In this document: positions 8,599 through 16,770 of the stretch, piece after piece
Layout of the letters: each line of letters opens with the position of its first letter
Numbering within the stretch: the stretch's first letter is position 1
Source: Burkholderia pyrrocinia
GTDB lineage: Bacteria; Pseudomonadota; Gammaproteobacteria; Burkholderiales; Burkholderiaceae
Direction of reading: 5' to 3'
Assembly (NCBI RefSeq): GCF_018417535.1
Contig: NZ_CP070979.1
Location: forward strand, 310,001 to 374,000
Length of the DNA: 64,000 bases
Translations under genes and position numbers: made by a program
The notes under the pieces: model-generated
Database searches by the model: none
What the model saw: only the letters and a program-made list of their open reading frames with translations
What the model was told of the DNA's origin: nothing

Positions 8599-9549
8599 AT
8601 GAATGTGACCGAACGCGTTATCCAGGAGCAATTTCAGTTCTGGCCGGCGGCACTCGCCACGCCGTCTCTTGAACCGACCGCTTGCAAGTACGTGATCGTC
8701 GGCTGCGGCACTTCGTATCATCTCGCTCAAAGTATCGCCGCCTCGCTCAGTCTTCGCGGGTCGAGTGCGATCGCCGTGCCCGGAGGGGAGTGGGCGCGGC
8801 GCCGGCGCGCCTATGTTGCGAGCGATGCGAATGTTCACGTCATTGCGTTGTCGCGAAGTGGCGAGTCGACCGAGACGGTACAGGCGCTTGAAGTCAGCCG
8901 GGCCGCTGGTCTCGAGACGACCGCGATCACGTGCGAAGCCGACAGCAGCATTACCCGTCATGCAGACTCGGTCGTCTTTGCAAAGACCCATCCGGGCGAA
9001 GGCATCGTGATGACGTCATCGGCGAGCCTGATGTTGATAATGGGCTTGCGTCTGGCGGGCGTGGCGCTCGAAGGCAGCGTCGTGAACGATGCCGTGGCGA
9101 CGATGGGAAAACTTGACAAGGCTCTTCCCGGTGCCTTGGCGGGACGATCCCACTTCGTCTATCTGGGTGCGGGCCCGATGTATGGAATTGCAGGTGAAGG
9201 CGGCATCAAAATACAAGAGATGAGTCTGAGCTATGCCCATACCTATCACACGATGGAGTACCGGCACGGGCCTGTCAGCCTTGTGGACGAGAAAACGCTG
9301 GCCGTTCTGCTTTACAGCCCGGACACTCGTGACGAGGAAGCGAAGCTGGCAGCGGAGTTGATTGAGAAAGGGGCGATGGTCCTGGGTTTCGGCGGACCGG
9401 GAAGTGTAGAAATCGAACTCCCGGGGGCGGACGAAAGCCGGGCAATCATGGTGCTTCCCGCCCTGCAGATTCTGGGTGAGCGAGTCGCCGAACTGCGCGG
9501 CCTCGACACAACCGCTCCGCGTCATTTGAACAAGGTCGTCACGCTATAA
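8599..9549 (+). CDS. SIS-domain sugar-phosphate isomerase/deaminase (AgaS/GlmS-isomerase-like)
   Basis: 316 residues containing two SIS domains and no glutaminase domain. The first has the phospho-sugar loop VGCGTSYHLAQS (from about residue 34) and SRSGESTETVQAL. The second has YLGAGPMYGIAGEGGIKIQEMS, then HTMEYRHGP and the C-terminal LDTTAPRHLNKVVTL, which resembles the end of GlmS. Stand-alone proteins of this kind are ketose/aldose isomerases or deaminases acting on amino-sugar 6-phosphates (AgaS on galactosamine-6-P, FrlB on fructoselysine-6-P). A GatZ-type partner in the same operon favours AgaS-like conversion of galactosamine-6-P to tagatose-6-P and ammonia. Substrate is inferred. Confidence 0.85.
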   Translation: MNVTERVIQEQFQFWPAALATPSLEPTACKYVIVGCGTSYHLAQSIAASLSLRGSSAIAVPGGEWARRRRAYVASDANVHVIALSRSGESTETVQALEVSRAAGLETTAITCEADSSITRHADSVVFAKTHPGEGIVMTSSASLMLIMGLRLAGVALEGSVVNDAVATMGKLDKALPGALAGRSHFVYLGAGPMYGIAGEGGIKIQEMSLSYAHTYHTMEYRHGPVSLVDEKTLAVLLYSPDTRDEEAKLAAELIEKGAMVLGFGGPGSVEIELPGADESRAIMVLPALQILGERVAELRGLDTTAPRHLNKVVTL

Positions 9550-9618
9550 CGCCTGACAAGGGTCGTGTGCTGGTGCGCATCCAAGTCGCCATCGCAAAAT
9601 TTTCAAAGGAGGTGTCTC

Positions 9619-10713
9619 GTGGCCAATGTCGAGATCACCAATGTCAGAAAGAGTTATGGAAGCCAGTCGGTCATCGAAAGTGCCAACATTTCGATTCGGG
9701 ACGGCGAATTTGTGGCGCTTGTCGGCGCATCCGGCAGCGGGAAATCGACGCTGTTGCGCATGATTGCCGGCCTGGAAAGCATCACGGATGGAAAGATCTT
9801 CATTGGAGAACGGTTGATCAACAATCTTCCGGCCAAAGATCGGGACATCGCCATGGTTTTTCAGAACTACGCGCTCTATCCTCATCTGAGCGTAGCGGAA
9901 AACATGGGGTTCAGCCTTCAAATTCGCGGAACGGCGAAGGACGAAATTAAAAAGGCAATCGGTGAAGCCGCGGAAATACTGGGGCTTACCCCATATCTGC
10001 ATCGGCTTCCAAAACAATTGTCGGGCGGCCAACGTCAGCGCGTGGCGATGGGGCGTGCGATCGTCCGCAAACCCCAGGTGTTCCTGTTCGACGAGCCTCT
10101 ATCGAACCTGGACGCGCAGCTACGGGTGCAAATGCGCCGGGAAGTCAAATCCCTCCAGCAGCGGCTCGGGACAACCTCGATCTATGTCACGCACGATCAG
10201 ATTGAAGCGATGACGATGGCCGACCGGATCGTCCTGTTGAACCACGGTCATATTGAACAGGTGGGCGCCCCGCTCGACCTTTACGATCGCCCGGCGAATC
10301 TGTTTGTTGCCCGATTCATCGGCTCTCCCGCAATGAACCTGATGGAAGGATCGATCGTGCAACAGCAGGGGCAAACGTATGTCGACATTGATGATGGAAT
10401 CGTCATCGCGCTCGGAAAGGACGTGCCGGTTGAATCCGGTACGAAAGTCGTTTGCGGCATCAGACCCGAGCATTTCAATATCGCCGAAGGAAAGAGTGCG
10501 CTAGGCATCGACGTTTCCACCGTTGAGGCAACCGGGGCAGAGTCGCATCTGCACGGGACAATCGGCCGGCACCCGGCCACCCTGATTCTTGGGGGGCGGA
10601 ATCGTATCACGCATGGCGGCTCGATCCCGTTGACTGTCGCCGCCGAGGACATTCACGTTTTTGATCTGAAAACAGGTCGACGCTTCGATTTCGCACCGGG
10701 ATGCAGAACATGA
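9619..10713 (+). CDS. ABC sugar transporter ATP-binding protein (MalK/UgpC type)
   Basis: 364 residues. The start is the GTG at 9619, because AAGGAGGTG (9606-9614) sits directly upstream and the protein then begins MANVEITNVRKSYG, as MalK proteins do. Motifs in order: Walker A GASGSGKST, Q-loop MVFQNYALYPHLSV, signature LSGGQRQRVAMG, Walker B VFLFDEPLSNLD, switch HDQ. The last ~120 residues form the MalK-type regulatory TOBE/OB region (VVCGIRPEHFNIAEG). It energises the two permeases. It is separated from them by the SIS gene, so transport and catabolism are interleaved in one transcript. Its end overlaps the GatZ-like gene. Confidence 0.94.
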   Translation: MANVEITNVRKSYGSQSVIESANISIRDGEFVALVGASGSGKSTLLRMIAGLESITDGKIFIGERLINNLPAKDRDIAMVFQNYALYPHLSVAENMGFSLQIRGTAKDEIKKAIGEAAEILGLTPYLHRLPKQLSGGQRQRVAMGRAIVRKPQVFLFDEPLSNLDAQLRVQMRREVKSLQQRLGTTSIYVTHDQIEAMTMADRIVLLNHGHIEQVGAPLDLYDRPANLFVARFIGSPAMNLMEGSIVQQQGQTYVDIDDGIVIALGKDVPVESGTKVVCGIRPEHFNIAEGKSALGIDVSTVEATGAESHLHGTIGRHPATLILGGRNRITHGGSIPLTVAAEDIHVFDLKTGRRFDFAPGCRT

Positions 10714-11987
10714 ACAGTACTCTGGTGCAATCCATGACCGGGCGAGCCGGCAACGTCGGGCGCCTGGGTTTTTTCTCCGTCTGTACGGCTCATCCGGTAG
10801 TGATCGAGGCGGCGCTTCGGCACGCACTCGTTCACGACGTCGATGTGCTGATCGAGGCGACTTGCAATCAGGTAAACCAGGAGGGCGGTTATACGGGAAT
10901 GACCCCCGCCGACTTCCGGCGGTTTGTCGCGCAAATCGCGGTAAGGGTCGGCTTCAATACGGAACGCCTGATCCTGGGCGGCGACCATTTGGGACCGACC
11001 CCGTGGAAGAAACTTTCGTCTGATGATGCGATGGCACGCGCCGAGTCGATGATTGCCGATTATGTGCACGCGGGGTTCCGCAAGTTACACATCGACGCCA
11101 GCATGGGCTGTCACGGAGAGCCTGAGATGCTATCGGACGAGGTCGTTGCTCAGCGTGCAGTGCGGCTTGTTCGCTCCGCAGAAGCCGCCGCTTCTCGGGA
11201 GACCCCGCCGCTATACGTGATTGGTACGGAGGTTCCGGTACCAGGCGGGGCGCTTGAGGTAATCGATCATCTTGAAGTAACGCGACCGTCCGCTGCGCAG
11301 CGGACGATCGACGTCCATCGTGCAGCATTTGAACAAGCGGGGCTCTCCGCGGCTTTCGATCGGGTAATCGGCGTAGTCGTCCAGCCCGGCGTCGAATTTG
11401 GCCACCAGAACGTCATCGTGTATCGCCCGGAGCGAGCACGTGATCTTGGCGCGTTGCTTTCAACGGGACACGGGTACGTCTTCGAGGCGCATTCGACAGA
11501 TTATCAGCCGGCCGGCGCATTGGCCGAACTGGTTCGAGATGGATTCGCCATCCTGAAGGTCGGGCCGGGTCTTACCTTTGCCTACCGCGAAGCGCTCTAT
11601 GGGCTCGACGCGATTGCGCAAGTGCTCGCTCCGGTGCCGGAATCGGAAACTTTGGCGGCGTCGATGGAACGCGTCATGGTAGCCAGGCCGGAACACTGGG
11701 AGAAGTACTATCACGGTACCGAGGATGAAATTCGCGTACAGCGCCACTTCAGTTACAGCGACCGTATCCGTTACTATTGGGCATTGCCGGAAGCGCAGGC
11801 GGCGGTGAACGCGCTGCTGGAACGTCTTGACGGCATGACGGTACCCGAGACGCTGGTCAGCCAATACCTGAGTGCGCTATATCCGGCCGTCCGGTCAGGT
11901 GCTATCCAGGCGACGCCCACGGTTTTGCTGGAATATGCGGTCAGCCAGGTATTCGAAACCTACCACAAAGCGGTGACTGGTCCCTAA
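10701..11987 (+). CDS. GatZ/KbaZ-family protein; possible D-tagatose-6-phosphate 4-epimerase
   Basis: 428 residues matching the GatZ/KbaZ/AgaZ family: GFFSVCTAHPVVIEAALRHA, EATCNQVNQEGGYTGMTPADF, LGGDHLGPTPWK, FEAHSTDYQP and LKVGPGLTFAYREALYGLDAI. In enterics this family is called the non-catalytic subunit of tagatose-1,6-bisphosphate aldolase with KbaY/GatY. No such partner, and no tagatose-6-P kinase, lies in this operon. Work on Agrobacterium galactitol metabolism, as I recall it, showed a related stand-alone protein to be tagatose-6-P 4-epimerase, which would complete the route to fructose-6-P here. Two starts are possible (10701 and 10710); both overlap the ATPase stop at 10711-10713. 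Family call is firm, activity inferred. Confidence 0.85.
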   Translation: MQNMNSTLVQSMTGRAGNVGRLGFFSVCTAHPVVIEAALRHALVHDVDVLIEATCNQVNQEGGYTGMTPADFRRFVAQIAVRVGFNTERLILGGDHLGPTPWKKLSSDDAMARAESMIADYVHAGFRKLHIDASMGCHGEPEMLSDEVVAQRAVRLVRSAEAAASRETPPLYVIGTEVPVPGGALEVIDHLEVTRPSAAQRTIDVHRAAFEQAGLSAAFDRVIGVVVQPGVEFGHQNVIVYRPERARDLGALLSTGHGYVFEAHSTDYQPAGALAELVRDGFAILKVGPGLTFAYREALYGLDAIAQVLAPVPESETLAASMERVMVARPEHWEKYYHGTEDEIRVQRHFSYSDRIRYYWALPEAQAAVNALLERLDGMTVPETLVSQYLSALYPAVRSGAIQATPTVLLEYAVSQVFETYHKAVTGP

Positions 11988-12066
11988 CGCGCGCCGGCAT
12001 CGAATAGCGTGGTGAAGCCAGGGCTTGAAGCTTGCTATTGATGCTGTCTGTATATCGCGATGAGAT

Positions 12067-12870
12067 ATGAAAACGAACCGATTAGAGGCCATTAGGCACC
12101 ATTTGTATTCGAACGGCGAAACCTCGATTCAGGCTCTTGCCGAAGGGGTTGGCGCATCCTTGGCGACTATCCGACGGGATCTTCAGATTCTTGAGGAGCA
12201 AGGCGTCATCGAACGTAGCCATGGAGGCGCGCGTATCTCGAAGGGAGTGGATACCGAGGTCGCATTCGAAGTCCGCGAAAATCAGCATCTGCGCGAAAAA
12301 AGGGCAATCGCGGCGGCGGCATATGACCTCTTGACGCCGAACAGCGCAGTGTTCCTCGATGCCGGAACGACTGTCCTGCAACTGGCTCACCTGCTACGGG
12401 TCAATCCAATCCCGTTGACCGTCGTGACAAACGGTCTGGTCGTTGCACACCGCTTGATGAATGTGCCGAAGGTGCGCGTCTCGCTCATAGGTGGACAACT
12501 GCGTAACGAGAATGCGTCGATGGTTGGTCCGGCGGCCGAGTTGGCGCTTGATCGACTGTGGCTGGATCAGTTGTTCCTGGGAGCCGGTGCAATTGGCGAC
12601 GATCACAAAATCTACAGCATGGATTCCGCCGAAGCCAGCATCAACGAACATATGATCGAAAGAGCGGCGAGTACGATCGTTCTTGCCGATGCGAGCAAAT
12701 TCAGTCGGCGCTCCACATTCCTGGTCGCAGAGCTGAATAGTCGAATGCGCGTGATTTCGGATTCGTCCTTGCCCGCGGAGGAACAGTCGAGGCTGAGGAA
12801 GGCGGGCATCAATTTAATCACCGTCGAGAGCACGGGAACAGATTCCGGCCATCGGGCGAGTGGTTCATGA
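12067..12870 (+). CDS. DeoR/GlpR-family transcriptional regulator
   Basis: 267 residues. The N-terminal helix-turn-helix KTNRLEAIRHHLYSNGETSIQALAEGVGASLATIRRDL is followed by LEEQGVIERSHGGARI, the DeoR signature. The C-terminal sugar-phosphate sensor domain contains VFLDAGTTVLQLA, VTNGLVVAHRL, VSLIGGQLR and IVLADASKF. These proteins usually repress sugar operons and release DNA on binding a phosphorylated intermediate. It lies within the operon it probably controls, 79 bp after the GatZ-like gene, and overlaps the kinase by 4 bp. Candidate operators are at 5122-5158 and 5391-5426. Confidence 0.93.
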   Translation: MKTNRLEAIRHHLYSNGETSIQALAEGVGASLATIRRDLQILEEQGVIERSHGGARISKGVDTEVAFEVRENQHLREKRAIAAAAYDLLTPNSAVFLDAGTTVLQLAHLLRVNPIPLTVVTNGLVVAHRLMNVPKVRVSLIGGQLRNENASMVGPAAELALDRLWLDQLFLGAGAIGDDHKIYSMDSAEASINEHMIERAASTIVLADASKFSRRSTFLVAELNSRMRVISDSSLPAEEQSRLRKAGINLITVESTGTDSGHRASGS

Positions 12871-13811
12871 TGTCGGCCCCGGAGTTCGTGTTGGGGATTG
12901 ATGCCGGGGGCACAAAGACGTTGCTGGCGATTGCCGACCGTTCAGGTGTAGTCCCTTTTGTTACCCAAGGGTCTACGCTTGATCCGAACGGCGGCCCTGT
13001 TTGGACCCGGGAAATCGCGCGTCTCGTCGATTCTGCTGCCCGTTATATGCCCCACGTATGCGCCGCGGCGGTGGGGCTCCCGTTCTTCGGGGAGGTGGAA
13101 ACAATTTCTCAGGCACAACGCGACATGTGTGCCTGCCTGTTTCCCATGAACCACGAGGTCGTCAACGATGTTCAGGTGGCCTTCGACGGGGCCTTTGCGG
13201 GCCGGGGCGGGGTTTTGCTTTTGGCTGGCACAGGCTCGATGGCGTGGGCCGGTGACGGCAGCGGTGCAGACATAAGGATTGGCGGTTGGGGGGACGCATT
13301 TGGCGACGAAGGAAGCGCGTATTGGATTGGTCGCGAGGCGCTGTCGGAAGCCACACGCGCTTTGGATGGGCGTGGACTTGATGTCGACTTTGCGCACTTG
13401 CTGCTTGACGGGCTGCGGCTTGCCGAAGCGGATCTGATTGGCTGGTCGTATGCCGAGGCGGCGCGGAGATCGCGGATTGCAGGCGTGGCAAAACTCGTCA
13501 GCGAGATTGCGCTGGTCAACGAGACAGCGCGCTCAATCCTGGAACGTGCAGGTGATCAGCTTTACGAGCATGCGAAAGCGGGCTTCGAGCGAAGCGGTTT
13601 GCCGAAGTCTGCCGACTGGAGTTACGCCGGAGGTGTGTTCGCCAGTGAAGCAGTGTTAGGTCGCCTGATTTCCCGGATTGGCCGCGCGCCTACGCCACCA
13701 TCGTTGCCGCCAATCGGGGGCGCACTGTTGAGAGCTGCGCGTCTTTGCAAATGGGGCGCGGATGCTGCATGGGTTGACAGTTTGGCGAACTCGCTTGCGA
13801 GCGCGTATTAG
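12867..13811 (+). CDS. BadF/BcrA-type ATPase, probable N-acetylhexosamine/hexosamine kinase
   Basis: 314 residues of the actin-like BadF/BadG/BcrA/BcrD superfamily that includes N-acetylglucosamine kinase. It shows LGIDAGGTKTLLAIAD (phosphate-1 loop), AAAVGLPFFGE, VVNDVQVAFDGAF and LLLAGTGSMAW (phosphate-2 loop), then the GGWGDAFGDEGSAYWIGREAL block typical of hexosamine kinases. It starts at an ATG overlapping the DeoR stop. Expected role: ATP-dependent phosphorylation of the imported amino sugar before the SIS enzyme acts. No N-acetyl-sugar-6-P deacetylase is visible in the window, so either the free amine is imported or the deacetylase is elsewhere. Confidence 0.88.
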   Translation: MMSAPEFVLGIDAGGTKTLLAIADRSGVVPFVTQGSTLDPNGGPVWTREIARLVDSAARYMPHVCAAAVGLPFFGEVETISQAQRDMCACLFPMNHEVVNDVQVAFDGAFAGRGGVLLLAGTGSMAWAGDGSGADIRIGGWGDAFGDEGSAYWIGREALSEATRALDGRGLDVDFAHLLLDGLRLAEADLIGWSYAEAARRSRIAGVAKLVSEIALVNETARSILERAGDQLYEHAKAGFERSGLPKSADWSYAGGVFASEAVLGRLISRIGRAPTPPSLPPIGGALLRAARLCKWGADAAWVDSLANSLASAY

Positions 13812-13879
13812 ATTCCGCGTCCAGTTTCCCTACTCTTACTGTGTCGATAAATCCGCATTGGATGCGGAACAGAACGGAT

Positions 13880-14300
13880 ATCGCCAGAGGCAGTCGTCGA
13901 AGCCGCACAACATGGCGAGTTCGGCAAACTGCTCGTCGGCCAATCGAAGCGAGCGCAGCGTATGCGGGATCGAGCAGACCGCTTCGGCAATGATCGCGGC
14001 ATCGCGGGCGTCGGTCTTGGCTTCACCTGCATGCAGATCGGCGATGCGGCGCATGGCCAGTCCCGGCAGATAGGCGACGAGCATGCCTTCGGCGCGGGCA
14101 CGGCCACTGGAAGCGCGCCGATGGGGAAGGCTGGTCGACGACGAACAGGAGTCGGCCATGAGTCTTGAGTGCGGCGATGAGCGCGCGCAGCTTGGCCTCG
14201 TCGTTGGGTAGCGCCTTGTTGTACAGACGCTTGCTGTTTCGATCGAGTGCGACGGCGTGATGCTGGCCTTTACCGACATCGACGCCGACGAAGACAGCGA
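13880..14300 (-). pseudogene. IS110-family transposase remnant (5' half, frameshifted)
   Basis: Read leftward from about 14298, one frame gives VFVGVDVGKGQHHAVALDRN, then LPNDEAKLRALIAALKTHGRLLFVVDQPS: the DEDD-type N-terminus of IS110-family transposases. A frameshift near 14110-14130 moves the reading into another frame, which gives AEGMLVAYLPGLAMRRIADL, then HAGEAKTDARDAAIIAEA and LADEQFAELAMLCGFDD. It then ends abruptly near 13880. The C-terminal Ser-containing domain and the element ends are missing, so it cannot move. Confidence 0.8.
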
Positions 14301-14565
14301 AGCCGAGCAGCAACTGTGGAACGAGTGTGCCCACCCGATCGCCAACGGCATCATCCACTACAACACGGCCTTGCTCTCGCGTGTCCACGAGCAGAAGCAC
14401 GCCACGGGCGACGAGGTCGCGATGGCGTTTATCGCCACCATGTCGCCGGTTGCCTGGCGGCACGTCAACCTGTTCGGCGCGATGGATATCGGCGCCGCGA
14501 CCATGCCCGTCGACATCGACGCGCTCGCTTCGTATTACGCTGACCAGGAGTACTGGGCCGCTTGC
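14300..14565 (+). pseudogene. Tn3-family transposase C-terminal remnant
   Basis: The plus strand from about 14300 encodes EAEQQLWNECAHPIANGIIH, YNTALLSRV and SPVAWRHVNLFGAMDI, which matches the extreme C-terminus of Tn3-family TnpA (xxANxIIYYNxxLLS...SPVAWxHINLxG). The upstream part is absent and abuts exactly the 5' end of the oppositely oriented IS110 remnant, so the IS110 element or a deletion probably broke the Tn3 gene at 14300. No terminal inverted repeat was recognised. Confidence 0.72.
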
Positions 14566-14711
14566 CCCAGGCAGCAGCCGAAGAGAGCGACGAGGAAATC
14601 CGAGATCCCGCTCACAAGACGTCCGGTTCGCCACTCATTGGACTCGGGAAGCCTTGCCAGGCAAGAGCTTGGGTGAGATTTTCAGTTCGCGGAGGATGGG
14701 AAAAAATAGCC

Positions 14712-15105
14712 AACGTCGCTTACGCCGGCCTATCCGAAGCCCGGTAAAGTTGCTCGACATATCATCACAAAATATTACGTACGCGGTGGTATATGGCTTC
14801 CTACAATCCTTGCAACTGACGGGCGGGCATGCGGCACTGCGGTTTCCGCTCTGTCGTTAAAGGGCTCGCAGCGACGAAGGTGGTCCCCGATAACGCGTAG
14901 TTGCCCGCTTCAGCGTGCCACTGCCGGCATTGAACGCATGTGGTCGGTATTGACGTCGCACGGGCCTTCGAGGGGCAGCATTCGAACGGTACGATGTACT
15001 AATAGGAGTACGAAGTAACGTCGCTGCAAATTACGCGGAGTCTCGATGTGCTCACGAACGCGATCGAAGTCGCGGTCGCCCGGGCCGCGAAAACACGTAA
15101 AAGGA
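14712..15105. repeat. Left copy of a ~400-bp direct repeat flanking the glycosidase/peptidase island
   Basis: This segment is a diverged copy of 22425-22846 in the same orientation. Shared landmarks include GAAGCCCGGTAAAG, GCTCGACATATCAT, ACAAAATATTAC, GCACTGCGGTTTCCGCTCTG and GGAGTCTCGATGTGCTCACG (CTG in the other copy). The left copy lost the ATG of the FliT-like reading frame (GTA instead) and about 27 bp near 15085. It ends just before the ribosome site of the GH16 gene. Nothing else coding is seen between 14566 and 15110. Confidence 0.85.
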
Positions 15106-15110
15106 TACCT

Positions 15111-16415
15111 ATGAGAACCCATGCACTGTTACTTAGCGTGTTTATGTTGTCTGCCTGTGGTATGGATTCCCCCGAGGATGTGAAACCTCTCACGACAAAT
15201 TATACTAATGCGGTACATGCCGACAAGGCAGTAGATACTGACTGGCAGCTTATTTTTTCTGAAGACTTCAAAGATAACAAATATGACGGGGGGTTCAATC
15301 CCAACAAATGGTCGTATTGCAAACGCAACACCAAAAAGCCCGGCTCGGACTGGGACACAACTATCACCAACACTCCTGCCTACGCCTCCCAAACTGGTGG
15401 GCGCCTCGTACTCCGGTTGGACGATGCAGTGATCGCCGACGATCCCATTGCTTACCACTCCGGATGCGTTACAACTGCCGATAAACTCGAATTTACTTAC
15501 GGCAAAGTGGAAGTAAGAGCGAAATTCAATCAGGGCGATGGTTCCTGGCCGGCCATCTGGATGCTGCCGGAAGATGGCGATTGGCCAGATGACGGTGAGA
15601 TCGACATCATGGAACACTTAAAATTCAACCCCGTGGTATACGGGAATGCCATCATGTCCCCGACAGAAAAAGATAAAGAAAATGGAGATGAAAGCTACAC
15701 CAGCAGCGGAAACGGACTCTATGATGTCGACGATTTTAATACCTATGGATTGGAATGGAGTCCCACCGAACTAAAATTCTATGTTAACGGTTCGTTGTAC
15801 CATACCTATTCTAAGCCAGCCAATGCTACTCGGCGCGAATGGCCATTCGACAAGCCTTTCTATATCATCCTCAACCAGTCGGGCGGGAGTGAGGGTGATG
15901 GATATGCGGAGAAGATCAATAATTCCCACTTGCCTTTCCAGATGGAAGTGGATTCTGTAAAGGTATATCAGCGACCCGAATTCGAGTCTGGCGCCACTTA
16001 CAAAATCCTCTCTGCGCTGGACAATACCAGCGTACTCGGCGTGAATGGCGCCGGCAACGACACCTCAGTCGTCCTCCGGCCCGACAACACACCATCCGTC
16101 CTCGACCAGCAATGGAGGCTGACGAGCACCGGCGACGGATATTACCTGCTCCAGCCGATGCACGCCTTATCCAAATCATTCAATGTCACCGGAATTGGTA
16201 ACGAGTCCAAGGTCCAGATTCAAGATGACAATGGTGGTAAGGCACAGCGCTGGCAAATTAAAAATATTGGCAACGGCTACTACGTGCTCGCACCCGCCAG
16301 CGATCCATCCAAACGACTGGAGGTTGCCGGAGGAAGTACGGTGGACGGTACAAGCATTCAGATTAACGACCACACGGCGGGCAACGCTCAAAAATTCAGG
16401 ATTGTTAAACAATAA
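15111..16415 (+). CDS. GH16 glycoside hydrolase lipoprotein with C-terminal ricin-type lectin domain
   Basis: 434 residues. The ATG at 15111 is preceded by AAGGAT and gives a lipoprotein signal MRTHALLLSVFMLSAC, Cys16 being the lipidation site. Residues ~45-290 are a GH16 beta-jelly-roll: WQLIFSEDF, GKVEVRAKFNQGDGSWPAIWMLP and the catalytic E163-I-D165-I-M-E168 (ExDxxE, the bulged form found in laminarinase/agarase-type enzymes). Residues ~300-434 form a beta-trefoil with repeated QQWRL and QRWQI (QxW) motifs, probably sugar binding. The gene is much AT-richer than its neighbours, which points to recent transfer. Substrate could be a beta-glucan, a galactan or a host O-glycan. Confidence 0.9.
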   Translation: MRTHALLLSVFMLSACGMDSPEDVKPLTTNYTNAVHADKAVDTDWQLIFSEDFKDNKYDGGFNPNKWSYCKRNTKKPGSDWDTTITNTPAYASQTGGRLVLRLDDAVIADDPIAYHSGCVTTADKLEFTYGKVEVRAKFNQGDGSWPAIWMLPEDGDWPDDGEIDIMEHLKFNPVVYGNAIMSPTEKDKENGDESYTSSGNGLYDVDDFNTYGLEWSPTELKFYVNGSLYHTYSKPANATRREWPFDKPFYIILNQSGGSEGDGYAEKINNSHLPFQMEVDSVKVYQRPEFESGATYKILSALDNTSVLGVNGAGNDTSVVLRPDNTPSVLDQQWRLTSTGDGYYLLQPMHALSKSFNVTGIGNESKVQIQDDNGGKAQRWQIKNIGNGYYVLAPASDPSKRLEVAGGSTVDGTSIQINDHTAGNAQKFRIVKQ

Positions 16416-16770
16416 ATTACGCTGCACCCGAAATTCTGAATTTTCTTAAAAAGATATGGCACTCGTGAAGGATCAGACTTTCGGATCCTTTCGACGGGGC
16501 TGGCTACAATATTGCTTATTTTTCTCTGGCCCGGGATGGCTTAATAGCGCCATTCCATGTATCCCGGCAGTGAACGAGTTTGGCTACTCGGTCGGTACAA
16601 TTGCCTGAATGACATATTTGAATTCCTTAAATACTTCCAAACTCATCCCGTTTCGTATTGCTCAACGGAGGAACGCCAGCACGAGTTAAACGGTGTAGAG
16701 AGCTTGCGGGAGATTCTGGGCGAACCGGAAGGCAAGGCGCGGTATCGACGAACTCACTGGAGAATTTGAC
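16416..16770. other. 355-bp non-coding spacer after the GH16 gene
   Basis: No gene is supported here. It contains a terminator-like hairpin at 16468-16490 and the GGAGA ribosome site (16759-16763) of the M66 gene. A 70-codon open frame at 16557-16769 has no recognisable features. Confidence 0.5.
16468..16490 (+). terminator. Possible terminator hairpin after the GH16 gene
   Basis: AAGGATC (16468-16474) and GATCCTT (16484-16490) form a perfect 7-bp stem with a 9-base loop, 53 bp after the GH16 stop. The tail is only weakly T-rich, so efficiency is doubtful. Confidence 0.35.

Noticed and set aside
16557..16769. 70-codon open frame before the M66 gene
   Set aside because: No ribosome site, no motif, and it overlaps the spacer leading to the M66 start.
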